A stretch of DNA of 64,000 bases from Jaapia argillacea MUCL 33604 (Eukaryota; Basidiomycota; Agaricomycetes; Jaapiales; Jaapiaceae). How positions within the stretch are numbered: the stretch's first letter is position 1; each line of letters begins with the position of its first letter. The DNA lies in contig KL197709.1 in the NCBI GenBank assembly GCA_000697665.1, forward strand, positions 407,199 through 471,198. Reading direction: 5' to 3'. This document shows positions 22,787 through 35,800 of this stretch, piece by piece. The notes under the pieces were generated by a model. It was not told where the DNA came from. It worked only from the letters and a program-made list of their open reading frames with translations, and searched no databases. The translations under genes were made by a program, and so were the position numbers.

Positions 22787-23641
22787 CCACCCCCTCTTCC
22801 AAGTCCAACATTGTCCCAAATGTCCTAACTACGTTTATTCGTTCCCCCAGCTGTAGTTGGGTCCAGGTGGTTGGAATGGGTTGGGTGAAGGAGGCAGAGG
22901 GATGTCCAGCATATCGGATGGGTTGGGGTCGAAGGTGAAGGGGGGTGAGGACATGTCAGCGGTTCTGGGGGAGGTGTTTTTAGGGGGGTCGGCACTCAGG
23001 GCGAGTTTGTTGATGAGTTCTAATAGGGTGGTCATGCTGGTTGCGATGGGTGAAGGCAGGGGTGGGTTCTATTCAAACTCGTCAGTAGTCTCGAAGTTCT
23101 TGTAGTCGGGGGTATTACCACAAGTAGTGGGGTAGCTGGGGTTGTTAAGGTCACAGAGTTGTTCAAGATGTTCACAAAGGTGGTCAAGGGGGTCCCACCC
23201 AGTAGATGAAGTGGGTGACGGGGTACACTGGGTAGCGATTGGTGGGATGGGGGGGAGGGAGTTGTTCTCGATGGTAACAGGGGTGTGCAGACGAGGTGGT
23301 GAAGCGGGGAGATTGGCTATCCCTGGCAAGGGTACTGTTGGGGGTGGAGGAGTGGGCGCAGTCTGCCAGGGACATAGGACACCCTCCTTGTTATATAGGT
23401 CACCAAGGTGGTATGCCACGTTTCCCTCCAGATCGATGTGAAAATGGATCTCATGTACTGCGATCGGCTGGTATGTGGTGCGAGTGGTGCTGATCACCAA
23501 TTGGAGCAGTCGGCCATAGATGTGGATGAGGGCTCCATGGGTGTAGGTGCTGAGAATGATGAGAAGATGGATTCCTTCCATCAACAGGAGAACAAGGTGA
23601 CAAATGAAATTGATGATGGTGTTGATCTCACGGGCTGGCAT
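22787..23641 (-). other. 3' ORF of chromovirus A, downstream of pol
   Basis: A minus-strand frame follows the chromodomain end. Its first third is hydrophobic (MPAREINTIINFICHLVLLL, then more Leu/Ile-rich text), followed by VHEIHFHIDLEGN and a Pro/Thr-rich tail. It continues as Pro-rich text to about 22835. It is not similar to the 3' ORF of element B even though the gag-pol regions of the two elements are closely alike. The product is unknown; a membrane-associated accessory protein is only a guess from the hydrophobic start. Confidence 0.55.
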
Positions 23642-26600
23642 GTTGCTGGAGTATTTGCAGCAGAATGAATTTTTGCAGCCTAGCTAGATGTGCCTTTATT
23701 CGTTCTGGGTTCGGGTGTTTTGACATGTATTCTGGAAGGTTTGGGTGACTTTCCATGGCCATGTGCCTTGCGGCGATATCTATCCAGAGTTGGGTCCATT
23801 CCTCTTCAGGTATCCTAAGCAATGCAAAGGCCAGTTTGATTGGCTTGAGAGATTTGGGGTGTTTCTGATGGAATACTTCCACTAGTTCTGATGAGTTACA
23901 GAGGTTTTTCATATCTTCCCATGTGTTTTTGGAGTCCAGGTATCCTTTCCATCGTACCAGATACTTGACGGACTTTTTCCCACATCCAGCGTACTTTGAT
24001 TTGATGACTTCTTCTACTTCAAATGCTTCTTCTCCAGCGATCAAGTCAGGTACAGGTCAGGGGTAGTTTATCCTGTGTTCGGTGGTTTCTTTGTATGGGG
24101 TTAATAGTCCTGCATGGAAGACTGGGTGTATTCTCCATGTCTTGGGTAATTTGAGTTGGTAGGTTCCAGATCCAACAATAGTTTCTATTTTGAAGGGGTC
24201 ATGCCTCTTGGGGGAAAGTTTGGCACTGGGGTATTCAGTTTTGACGTTCTTTCCCTCTAGCCAAACTAAGTCTCTGACCTTGAAGTTGGGTCCTTTTGTT
24301 CTGTATCTATCATGTTGGTTCTTCATCGCTTCGGCTGCCAGTTTAAGGCAGGCTTCTGCTTCTTCTCTTGATTTCTTGAGTTCTTCTAGTTGTTGTTCGG
24401 CTGCTGGGATGTTGAGTGTGGGTCAGAACAAGGGTTTGACCTTGGCTTGGTATCCGTGCATGAGCTCGAACGGTGTTTTCTTGGTTATGGAGTGTATACA
24501 TGTGTTGTGGGATAGTTCTGCTGTGTAAAGAAGCAATGGCCAGTTGTTCTGGGCGTGGTTACAATACGCTTGGAGGAATATTTCTAATTCCTGATTGACT
24601 CTTTCAGTGGCTCCGTCAATTTCTGGGTGATATCCTGTGCTTAATGCTGATTTGATGTCGAGTTGGTTGAATATGGTGCGGAGTACTTGGGATGTGAATT
24701 GGGGCCCTCAGTCTGATATCATTTTGTCTGGTAATCCATAGTGTCTGAAGGCATTTTTAATGAGAATTTCTGCTGTTCCATCGGCGTCTATGGTTTTGTT
24801 GCAGGGCGTGAATATTACTGTTTTGGTAAAGCGATTGGTGAGGACGTGGATGGCGTCGAAACCTTCTACTTCTGGGATGCCTGTGATGAAATCTTGTGTC
24901 ACAATTTCGAAGGGTCGTGTCAGGATTTCTGTTGGGTGTAATGGTTCTTGCCTTGGGTTGTTGTTTGGTTTGATGGATTGGCATGTTGTGCATCCTTCAA
25001 CATAATTTTTGACAAATATGGACATGCCAGGCCACCAGTAGTCTCATTGCACGATTTCTAGGGTCTTGTATCTTCCAGGGTGTCCCATCAGGGTGGGGTC
25101 ATGACATGACTTTATGATTTTTCATCGTAGATCTGTGTTCTTGGGTACATATATCTTCCCTCAGTAGAGGATTAATCCGTCTTCTAAATTCCATTCTTCT
25201 AGTCCTTTGGTAAGGGATTGTGGTCCTTGTGCATGAATGGAGTCGAGTGCCGTTGCTACTGACCTGTCCAATTCATTATTCTTTCTGATTTCCTTTTTTA
25301 GGTCTGAATCTCCTACTATCTGTATATGTTCCTCAGGGTTTGCTGTTATTATGCTTCATATTGCCAGTCGGATGTGTTGTGCAATGATGGGGGAGTGTGT
25401 CGAAGCGGTTCCTTGTCCAGTGATATTGCCTTGTTTGGCAAAAAGTTGGGGGCCTAGTAGAATCCTGTCCTGATTGTCAGTGTCCACCCCCTCCTTATGG
25501 TCTTGTCGTCTCGAAAGACTGTTAGATTTATTGGACTTCCCAGGTTTGTGTATCAGTTCAAAATCGAATCTTGTCAAGAATTGGGCCCATCGTGCTTGTT
25601 GTCAACTAAGCTTCTGAGTGTTTTGAAAGTATTCCAGATTCTTGTGGTCTGTGTAGATTTTGATCTGGTGGGTACATCCTTCCAGGTAGTGTCGCCATGC
25701 TTCCAAGGAGCAAACAATTGCCAGTAATTCCTTATCATAGATGTTGTAATTCTGTTCCGCGTCTGATAGGGATTTTGATAGATCTGCGACTGGGTGCCAT
25801 TTTCCATCATCTTCCAACTGCATAAGAACAGTGCCTGTGGCATAATCAGATGCATTGCATTCAATCTGGAATGGTTTGGTGGTGTCTGGTGTTACTAGTG
25901 TTGGGGATGATGTGAATGATGTCTTGAGTTTGTCAAAAGCTTCCTGGCACTTGGCGGTCCAGTCCCATTCGTGTTCCTTCTTGGTTAATTCGAATAACCA
26001 TTTGGCCATTTTCGAGAAGTCGCAAATGAATCATTGGTAGAAATTGCAGAATCCCAGGAAGGACTGAACTTCTTTGACCTTCTTGGGTTCTGGCCATTCC
26101 ATGATTCCCACAACTTTGACTGGGTCCATTTCCACCAAATTATGGGAGACCATTAATCCGAGGTATTTGATTTTGGGGACTTCAAATGTGCATTTCTCTG
26201 GCTTTATGAAGAGGTCGTTGTCTTCCAGGATCTTCATTACTCGATGGAGTATCTGTTGATGTTTGATCATGTCATGGGTGAAGATCAAGATGTTGTCCAG
26301 GTACACTATGACATGTCCTTCATCGATTAGTTCCTTGAATAATTTGTTTATCATTGTTTGGAAGGTTGCCGGTGAGTTGGTAAGTCCGAAGAACATTACT
26401 CGTGGTTCGTATAGTCCTTGGTTGGTTTTGAAGGCTACCTTCCATTCATCCCCTTCCTTGATCCTCACGTTGTTATATCCCCATCGCAGGTCTAATTTCG
26501 AGTAGATTTTGGCTCCCTTCAATTTATCAATGAGTTTGGAGATGAGTAGTATCAGGTAGATGTTCTTGACCGTCATCGAATTGAGGTATCGGTAATCTTG

Positions 26601-29069
26601 TGTTGGCTGGAGTTTTCTGTCCTTCTTTTTTACAAAGAAGAAAGGTGATGATAATTGAGACTTTGATGGTTTGATGTACTTCTTTTCTAGCTGTTCTTTG
26701 AGGAAGGTGTCGAGTTCTTTTTGTTCTGACGGAGATAGGGGGTAAGTTTTGCAATTGATGGGTTTCCACTCTTCCTTCAGTTCTATTGCATGATCCCACA
26801 GGTGTTTTATCAGGAAGCATTCCAATGCTTTCTTCTCGAAGACTTTCTTATATTTCCAATATTCCCTAGGTACCATTTCTTCTAGGGTCTTCTCTTTCTG
26901 TCCCCGAGCAGCTTTCTCCGCTAGTTCAATGGATTTGTTTCTGTGGGCCCTCGCTGCGATGACAATGGGGTGTTCTTCTTTGTCAGGATCTTTGTTGTCT
27001 TCAGGTAGTGGGTCCCCCATTAGGGCACGGTGTACCTTGATTCCTTGGTATGTCCAGGGTTATATTTCCTGATCTGGGTTCGTGGTCTTGTCTGTGGTCC
27101 ATAATTCAGATGGGAGTGTTCCTTGTTTATGGTGTTTTCGTCTTTTGGTTTTAGTTTTCTTGACCATGATAGTTTCTGTTTTGTGGTGTTGAGCCTTCGG
27201 GACTGGTTTGGCTCGTGCAACAATAGGTCCTTCTCAGATCTGGCATGTGTCTGGGCATTGACTAAGGTTGAGTGTGTAAGTTTGCCAGTCTATTTCTGGG
27301 TTGTGTTCTAGCAACCAATCACTTCCAAGGATGACATTTTCCTTTCCTATATTGGTGACATAGAATCAGTTGTTTTCTGTGTGGGTCCCTTCTTCTTGTC
27401 TGTAGATTCAGACTCCTAACTCGAAGTAGTAGCGAATTTCTCTGTTCGCATTTTCAGAGTCGTCGACGTTATGGACTGGGATTTGAGTTGGTAGTTTTTG
27501 AAGGTTCATTTGCTTCTTGACAGCGTATTTGTAGCTGATTAAATTTCTGGTGGCCCCACTGTCGACTAGGGCTTTGGTGGTGGCGGTTTGATTCCTTCCG
27601 ATAAGTTTGATTTGGATGTGTAAAGATGGAGTTCCCGAGTTCTTTAGAGTGGAAATAGATAATAGTTCAGGGGTATCCAAGATTTGGTATTGATTAAAGG
27701 AATCTCATTTAACCTTCTCGTTCGCCACAGGCAGAAGGTGATTTACAAACCCAATTTAGCAAATTCTTCCCTAACTGTCTGCACCACTTCCCATCTGTTG
27801 TTCTCTGCCGTGTCCTGTAAGAGATTCCTGATCTCTTTTCCTATATCTCTCAGTTCTTCCTTCTCCTCTTCCCCTACTTCGACGACCCTTGCTTGGAAGC
27901 ATCTATTTAAGGGCTTCTGTTTGTCTGGGCAGTCACGGGAGAAGTGCCTGGGTTTTCTGCAGTAGAAGCATGTGTTAGTGTCCCTTAGCTTCTTCCGTTC
28001 CTGATCATCCAGCCGTCGGAATTGTCCGGTTCATTGGTTTCTTCTGAATCAGGCGGCGTCAATGTCCATGGGGATGCCTTCTGATTGGTAGGGTTGTTGA
28101 TATCGAGGGGCAGGGTCATCAGGGTATATGGGTTTAGCTGAATGAAATCTCCAGGATTTCTCGGCTGCGGCTTGTTGTCAGAGGAGATCTTCTTGAATGG
28201 CAGCTGCTTTGAAGTTGGCATAGCTGGATGGGGGGGTGGGAAGGTGGATGATGGCACAGAGGATGGCACAGAGGATGTCCCAATTGAGTCCTTTCTTGAA
28301 GTTCGGTATAGCGAGCCAAATCTTCGAATTTGGCGATGTAGTCGTTGACGGAAGATCTCCCCTGTTGCAGGTTTTGGATTTGCATCCTTGCAGTCCCTCC
28401 CTTGTCCAATTCCTTGAACGCATCTTTGACGTGTGCAATGAATTTGTCCGACAAGTCCTTGGTTCTGTCTGCTTTAGTATACGGGCCAGTGGGTTTCTCG
28501 TAATCCTCAATGTATTTCATAGCCCAAGAACCGGCAGTGCCTTCTTTCATTAAAGAAAGAGTGTAGGCAATCTTGGCCCATTTGTTTTTGAAGTCATCTG
28601 GATTGGCTGCAATGTTAAGTTTAACTTCTTGAACGAATTTGTCAGTTCGTCTGCGATCGCCAGTGAAAACCGATGGTGGAGCAAGTTTAGGTCCTTTGTT
28701 GGCAGTGCCGGACATGATGTTGATGGTTGGGGGTCCGGATGGGGGTGGTAGAGGCAGTGGAGGTGGTGGCAGAACAAATGGGATCTGGGATTGGGGATTT
28801 GGAGTAGGTATGGGGTAGTTAGGTGGATCGGGGGGGGGGTTCGTTGTTGACGGGGGCGGTTTCTTCAGGATCAATTTGCCCGGTAGGAGGGTTCTGTGTT
28901 GGGGAGTGTGACTCCTTGGGTTCTTCGGTGATGGGGGTGTCGATGGGTCAAGTTTCCACTTCTTCCTTGGTGGTTGAGTGGTCGTCGTCTGATGCTTCTG
29001 GGGCTTGGTAAGATGTTCTAGAAGCAGTTCTAGATACAGCTTCTCGTAATTCTTGTGATCCTCGATCAC
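23628..29069 (-). other. gag-pol region of chromovirus A
   Basis: Parts from right to left: gag at about 29069-27900, with a Pro-rich head, the conserved retrotransposon gag core (around 28600-28250) and a CCHC zinc knuckle near 27960; protease with DSGA near 27555; reverse transcriptase about 26760-26030; RNase H about 25960-25600; integrase with zinc-binding and DDE core about 25100-24650; and C-terminal GPY-like and chromodomain segments about 24330-23860 (YLVRWKGY...TWEDM). The chromodomain places it among the chromoviruses, which steer integration toward particular chromatin. This part is broken in several places. Confidence 0.85.
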
Positions 29070-29414
29070 TACTGACAGACTGTCTGCTGGGTTGTCATGA
29101 TGGTGGTTTTGGTTGAGGGGTTCCTCCTTTGGAGATTCTTGTATAGGGGTTAGCCCATGGGGGCTGGGTGGATGAGGATGCGATGAGCGGGGTGGGGGAG
29201 GCGATTGGGGGTGATATGGGGCTGGTTGGGGGTGGGGATCTAGCAGCTTCAGGAGTGGTGGGGTTTTGGGCTAAAACTTCTGGGTGAGTTTGGACATATT
29301 CCCTGAAGGTGGGGAGGTCGGGGTTGAAGGGAAATTGGAAGGGTTTTCCAAACTGGGAAAATCCCTGGCCACTTCAGATAACGAAGGGGTTTCGATTATA
29401 GAAAAATAGCCCAG

Positions 29415-30110
29415 TCAAATTGTCATAGTTGATTTGGTCCTTGATATGGTCTTTGTATCTGTTGAGTTCCCAGAATGTAGGTGCGTGGGGGAGTGGGTGT
29501 TGTTGATAGATGGAGGTTGTGTGAGGATCAATCTTGACGAGTGCACAAAGGTGGGGGGACTAATTCGATATGTTGTCAGCAAAGCAGTTCCTCTTCTTTC
29601 GCTTGTTGGCATACTCGTTCGATGATGTCATTGATCCATGCGCGGAGGGCAATTAGATCATTGGATACGATGTTAAGCTGGTGGTAGAGTTGATTGAGTT
29701 CCTGGGTGACGAGTAGAAACACACTTAGGAAGGCGTCAATGTGGATCCTTCCTTCTGCCAGTTTTGTGATCCACTGATTGCCTGAAGTATGGTTATGATG
29801 TGTGTGGTTTTGGAGTATTTCCTGACTCGTCGTTTCTTAGGGGATGGCGTGTAGTTCTGAGTGGCGAGGTGGGATAATGCTGCAGGGGTTTCTAGTTGAG
29901 GTCTGCCGACGGGGTAAAGGGTGTGTGTGGCTCGTTGTTTGACGAATACAAGCTGTTTATTGTTGGAGCATTGTACTAGAAAGAGAGGTCAGATGTTGAT
30001 GGTATCGATGATAATGGGGCAGGGTTTGTTGGTTATGACAATGCGATATGATTCCAGGGTGGGGGAGATCGCAGATCCTGACTGCATCAGTGTTGTAGGG
30101 TGAGTAGGGT
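29415..30110 (-). other. Upstream frame of chromovirus A (before gag)
   Basis: Between the 5' LTR and gag lies sequence similar at protein level to the open frame at 38695-39285 of element B (shared GRPQLETP, SPKK, VSNDLIAL and ERVCQQ segments). It is degraded here. It may be the N-terminal part of a long gag or a separate product. Confidence 0.5.
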
Positions 30111-30128
30111 GTGAAAAGCTTGTCCAAG

Positions 30129-30561
30129 TGTTAGGAGTGCTTTGGCGACTAGTACTCAGGCTATGACTTGAGGCTGTAGAGGATGACGAACGAGAGTGAA
30201 CCAGTTGAAGGGTACAGCTAAAGAGCTGTATTATTCAAGTGGGAAAGCTTAAGGAGTACAGGAGGGTGAGGGTGTCTTATATACTAGAGGCAGGGAGGCA
30301 GAATGTAGTAGAAGGGTATAGAAGGGGCTAAGAATAGTGCTCAAGGAAAGGGAGAGGACATGATAGAAACTTGGGGAATAGGGTGGAAAGTCTAGGAAGT
30401 CGGTAACCTGTCAGAGGAGGTGTGGATCGAGAAGTGAAGTTAATAATAGTACAACGTGATATAAATAGAACAGGGCCGAGATAAGAGGAGAGCAAGGGAG
30501 ATAGGATGTCTGAGATAAGATAAGATAACAAAAAATGAAACGGGTATACAAAGTCATAACA
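30129..30561 (-). repeat. 5' LTR of chromovirus A
   Basis: 433 bases, tgttaggagtgc to gtcataaca on the plus strand. It carries gatataaatagaac as a TATA-like element. Its outer end is immediately followed by the target duplication of B (aacat 30561-30565, sharing the last LTR base). Confidence 0.88.
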
Positions 30562-30565
30562 ACAT

Positions 30566-30999
30566 TGTTAGGAGCGCTTTAGTGACTAGTACTCAGGCCA
30601 CGACTTGGAGACTGTAGAGGATGACGAACGGGAGTGAACCAGTTGAAGGGTACGGCTAAAGAGCTGTATTATTCAAGTGGACAAGCTTACGGAATACAGG
30701 AAAGTGAGGGCACCTTATATACTAGGGCCAGAAAGGGAGAACATAGTAGAATGGTATAGAAGGCGCTAAGAATAGTGTCCAAGGAACCCAAGAGAATGTG
30801 ATAGAAAGGTATAGAGGAAGGTGGAATGTCCAGAGAATCGGTAACTGGCTGATTGAGGTATAGAACGAGAAGTTGAGTTAATAATAGTACAGCAAGATAT
30901 AAATAGAACGAGCCTGAGAGAAGACGCGATAAGACAAGATAAGATGTCCAAGATAAGATAAGATAACAAAAAATGAAACAGGTATACAAAGTCATAACA
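30566..30999 (-). repeat. 3' LTR of chromovirus B
   Basis: 434 bases, tgttaggagcgc to gtcataaca on the plus strand. Same family as the LTRs of A but a distinct subtype in its middle (agggccagaaagggagaac). Confidence 0.88.
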
Positions 31000-31378
31000 C
31001 CACCCCCTCTTCTAAGCCAAGGTTTGTCCCAAACCTTCGTCTGACTCCCATCTGATCCTACCATGACTCCAATTTGTCTCGAAGATTTGTTGATCTAGAA
31101 ATTGCTGCCATGCAACGGCATCTGGATAAAGTGGCATGAGGGGGGAGGAGGTGGGATCTGTAGTGATGTGTCAGCAACAAACAACAACCAGGGATGTGAC
31201 TGGCAGCAGCACTGGATGAGGAGTGCGAGTAGCGATCAAGGAGTAATGAGGTCGACTGATGACACACAAGAGTGGCTGGTTTGGAATAGACCAGCTCAAG
31301 ACTGGGGTTTGCATTAAGATAGTACAAGCTTATATACTACATGGCTAGCTAAGAATAGTCCGATGGTGCAATAAGGCC

Positions 31379-32754
31379 TCATACTGAGGTCTTAATGCTA
31401 CTGGTCGGAATGCTAACAAATGTTCTACGAGTCAGGTGATCAAAAGCAAAAAGAACGTGACATGATGGTAAGACATTTTCCTTGCTCCAGCCAATGGATC
31501 CAGGCCCACCAAGCACTGTCCAATTCGAGTTTGCATTTCCGTATGTCCTCCTCGATGTATGCGCAGTGTCAGAGTTCCTCACAGATGGCTCGCTCCACAA
31601 TTGGGGTTGGCCGAGGTAGGGGTGGAACTGCGAGTACCTGCCGAGGGGTCGGGAGTAGAGGGCTGGAAATATCCTGAGTGGGGGGGAGTAGTGGGTAACA
31701 GATCGTTTCTTATGAGGTTGGCGGTTGACAGAGCACAAGCCTGTGAGGTGCCCTCGTTTGTGGCAGTTCCAGCACTTGGTTTTGTGGTGGTAATGGGAGT
31801 TGTCGGTAGTGACATAGCGGGGGGGGGCAATTGGCCCAGAGGTTGGTGGGGGAGGGTGATGGGAATGTGGCATTGGGGTCAGACCCCCACCATTCGATGG
31901 CGTCGACAGGGTTGGGCCAAATTTCTTCCAAGTCGGCCAGGCCTGCGGGGGGCCATTCGTGTTCTCCTCCCTCAGGTTTCCACTTGCTGGTGAGGCTCGG
32001 TGTGGAGTAGCAGATGCAGTTGGAAGGACATTCACCAATGGAAGACGGGGATGGAGGAGGCAGGGCAGAGGCTTCCAGTTTGGATGATGTGGTGGAGAAT
32101 ATAGACTGTAGGGACGGGAGGGAGTTGTCAGAGGACGATGCATCCACTGGGACTAGCGGGGGGGGATGTGTAGTCAGTGTGGCCATTCCACTTGTTGATT
32201 TCCATATCTTCAAGTGGGTGGTAGTCGGAGGGATGAGGGGAGTGGACTGGCGATTCGGGATGGTAAGGAGGACTGGGAGGGGGCGTGTCTTCTAGACAAC
32301 GGACGGGGCTGAATATGTCTTGGACCTCATATATCATTCCGTTGGAGCGAAGGCACGGGACGATGGGACCCAGACTATATGGGTCGGCTTTGGTGTAGTC
32401 AAGGGGGGCGAGGACGGGAGGTTGGTTGATGGTGATGATGGGGACAGGGAGTACAGGACGAATTCGTTTTTGGATGGGATTGTCCAATTCAAAGAAGTCA
32501 AGGGCGCGGGGGCAGCCCATGCAGACACAAATCTCTTCTGACTGGTCGTGTTTCCATTCGAGAATCCAGTTCTCGGTGTTGACCAGTTTGGCCTGTGTGA
32601 GTATGTTAGATATGAGCCGACACTCACAGTACTCAATGTGCTTGTGCATCATCACTTTGTTGTCAGCGGTGATGTAGAAGGCTGGGGGTGAAGGGAGGTG
32701 GATGCTGGGGGTGATGACAACAGTGAGGGTATGGAGGATGGCAGCGGTGATCAT
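31379..32754 (-). other. 3' ORF region of chromovirus B, with CCHC zinc knuckle
   Basis: After the chromodomain a minus-strand frame of 208 codons starts at 32754 (MITAAILHTLTVVIT...). It contains a Cys-bearing middle (YCECRLI, CVCMGCPRALDF) and a Pro-rich tail. It overlaps a second frame (32143-31379) that encodes a CCHC zinc knuckle, C-W-N-C-x4-H-x4-C, near 31740, next to basic residues. A second zinc knuckle outside gag, downstream of pol, is unusual for this group. There is no similarity to the 3' ORF of A. Function unknown; nucleic-acid binding is an inference from the knuckle. Confidence 0.6.
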
Positions 32755-32821
32755 TTTGATAGTGCTGAGAGGACTGGGGGTGCTTTTTAGGCGAGAGTGG
32801 TTGTTTCAGCTGCTGGAGTAT

Positions 32822-35800
32822 TCACTGAGGAATGGATTCTTGTAATTTTGTGAGGTAGGCTTTTATACGTGCAGGATCGGGGGTTGTTGCCATGTGTTCT
32901 GGAAGTTTCGGGAGGCTTTCCATGGCTGCACATTTAGCTGTGATGTCTATCCAGAGTCGGGTCCATTCTTCCTTGGGTATCCTGAGTAGTGCAAAGGCCA
33001 GTTTAACTGGTTTGGGAGATTTGGGGTGTTTCTGATGGAACGCCTCCACTAGCTCCGACGAGTTATGGAGGTTCTTCACGTCTTCCCATGTGTTTTCTGA
33101 GTCTGGGTATCCTTTCCACCGTACTAGGTACTTGACGGCCTTTTTCCCTCATCCAGCGTACTTTGATTTGATGACTTCTTCTACTTCAAATTCCTCCTCT
33201 CCAGCGATCAAGTCAGGTATGGGTTGTGGGTAGTTTAAGCTGTGTTTGGTGGTTTCTTTGTATGGGGTCAATAGTCCTGCGTGGAAGACTGGGTGTATTC
33301 TCCATGTTTTGGGTAATTTGAGGCAATAGGTTCCCGACCCTATGATTGTTTCTATTTTGAAGGGACTGTGTCTTTTGGGGGAGAGTTTGGCACTGGGGTA
33401 TTCGGTTTTGATGTTCTTTCCTTCTAGCCAGACTAGATCTCCAATTTTGAAGTCGGGCCCCTTGGTTCCGTATTTGTTGTGTTGGGTTTTCATTGCTTCG
33501 GCTGCCAGCTTGAGGCATGCTTCTGCCTCTTCTCTTGATTTCTTGAGTTCTTTGAGTTGTTGCTCAGCTGCTGGGACGTTGGGCTTGGCTTGGTACCCAT
33601 GCATAAGTTTGAATGGTGTTTTCTTGGTTGCAGAGTGTATGCACATGTTGTGGGATAGTTCTGCAGCGTAAAGGAGTGATGGCCAGTTGTTCTGGGTGCG
33701 GTTGCAATATGCTTGGAGGAATATTTCCAATTCCTGATTGACTCTTTCAGTGGCTCCATCGGTTTCTGGGTGATATCCTGTGCTTAATGCTGATTTGATG
33801 TCAAGTCAGTGGAATATGGTGCAGAGTACTTGGGATGTGAATTGGGGTCCTCGGTCTGATATCATTTTGTCTGGTAATCCATAGTGTCTGAAGGTGCCTT
33901 TGATGAGAATTTCCGCTGTTCCATCGGCATCTATGGTTTTGTTGCAGGGTGTGAATATCACCATCTTGGTAAAGCAATTGGTGAGGACATGGATGGCGTC
34001 GAAACCATCTACTTCTGGGATGCCCGTGATGAAATCTTGTGTTACAATATTGAAGGGTTGTGTTGGGATTTCTGTTGGGTGTAATGGTCCTTGTGTTGGG
34101 TTGTTGTTTGGTTTGATGGATTGGCATGTCACTCATCCTTTGACGTAATTCTTGACAAATATCAACATACCTGGCCACCAGTAATCCCTTTGTACGATCT
34201 CCAGGGTTTTGAATCTTCCAGGGTGTCCCATTAGGGTGGGGTCGTGACATGACTTTATGATTTTTTGTCGTAGGTCTGTGTTCTTGGGTACATATATCTT
34301 TCCTTGGTAGAGGATCAATCCATCCTCTAGGTTCCATTCTTCTAGTCCCCTGGTGAGGAATCGTGGTCCTTGTGTGTGAATGGAGTCAAGTGCCATTGCT
34401 ACTGAGTCGTCCAATTCGTTATTCCTTCTGATTTCCTTTTTTAGATCTGAATCTCCTATTATCTGTATATGTTCCTCGGGGTTTGCTGTTATTATGCTTC
34501 GTATTGCTAGTCGGATGTGTCATGCGATGATGGGGGAGTGCATTGAAGTGGTTCCTCATCTGGTGATATTGACTTGTTTGGCGAAAAGTTGGGGGCCTAG
34601 TAGAATCCTGTCCTGATTGTCAGTATCCACCCCCTCCTTATGGTCTTGTCGTCTTGAAAGACCATCAGATTTATTGGACTTCCCGGGTTTGTGTATTAGT
34701 TCAAAATTGAATCTTGTCAAGAACTGGGCCCATTGTGCCTGTCGTCGACTAAGCTTCTGGGTGTTTCAAAAGTATTCCAGATTCTTGTGATCTGTGTAGA
34801 CTTTGATCTGATGGGTGCATCCCTCCAGATAGTGTTGCCATGGTTCTAACGAGCGAACGATCGTGAGTAATTCCTTATCGTAGATGTCATAATTCCGTTC
34901 CGCGTCTGATAAGGATTTCGATAGATATGCAACTGGGTGCCATTTTCCATCATCCTCCAACTGCGTGAGAACGGCACCTGTGGCATAATCGGATGTGTCA
35001 CATTTGATTTGGAATGGTTTGGTGGTGTCCGGTGTTACTAGTGTCGGCGATGATGTGAACAATGCTTTGAGTTTGTCAAAGGCCTCCTGGCACTTGGCTG
35101 TCCAGTCCCATTCGTGTTCCTTCTTGGTTAGTTCAAATAGCAGTTTGGCAATTTTTGAGAAGTCGCAAATGAATTGTCAGTAGAAGTTGCAGAATCCCAG
35201 AAAGGATTGGACTTCTTTAACCTTCTTGGGTTCTGGCCATTCCATGATTCCGGCGACTTTGATTGGGTCCATTTCCACCAGATTATGGGACACCATTAAT
35301 CTGAGATATTCGATTTTGGGGACTTTGAACATGCATTTTTCCGGCTTTAGAAAAAGGTCGTTTTCCTCCAGGATCTTCATTACCCAGTGGAGTATCTGCC
35401 AATGCCTTGTAATGTCGTGGGTGAAGATCAGGATGTCATCCAGGTACACTATGACATGTCCTTCGTCAATTAGTTCTTTGAATAATTCGTTCATCATTGT
35501 TTGGAAGGTTGCCAGTGAATTGGTCAATCCGAAGAACATTACTCGTGGTTCGTATAACCCTCGGTTGGTTTTGAAGGCTGCTTTCCATTCGTCCCCTTCT
35601 TTGATCCTCACGTTGTTGTATCCCCATCGTAGGTCTAGTTTGGAGTAGACCTTGGCTCCTTTCAGTTTATTGATGAGCTCAGAGATGAGTGGTATTGGGT
35701 ACGTATTTTTGACTGTCATTGAATTGAGGTACCGGTAGTCCTGCGTAGGTCGGAGTTTGCCATCCTTCTTTTTGATGAAGAAGAAGGGTGACGATATTTG

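Larger units (their letters stand above)
22407..30561 (-). mobile_element. Ty3/gypsy chromovirus A (broken)
   Basis: An LTR retrotransposon on the minus strand, about 8.15 kb. LTRs are 22407-22786 (3') and 30129-30561 (5'), ending TG...CA in element orientation. A purine-rich tract (complement of ccaccccctcttcc) sits inside the 3' LTR and a putative primer-binding site (TTGGACAAGC) inside the 5' LTR. Parts in order: an upstream frame (about 30100-29415), gag with zinc knuckle, aspartic protease, reverse transcriptase, RNase H, integrase, chromodomain, then a separate 3' ORF. The target duplication is acatc (22402-22406; partner 39736-39740, now separated by element B). The two LTRs differ by roughly 6% by eye, mostly transitions, so it is a moderately old fossil. 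It carries many breaks and looks inactive. Confidence 0.9.
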
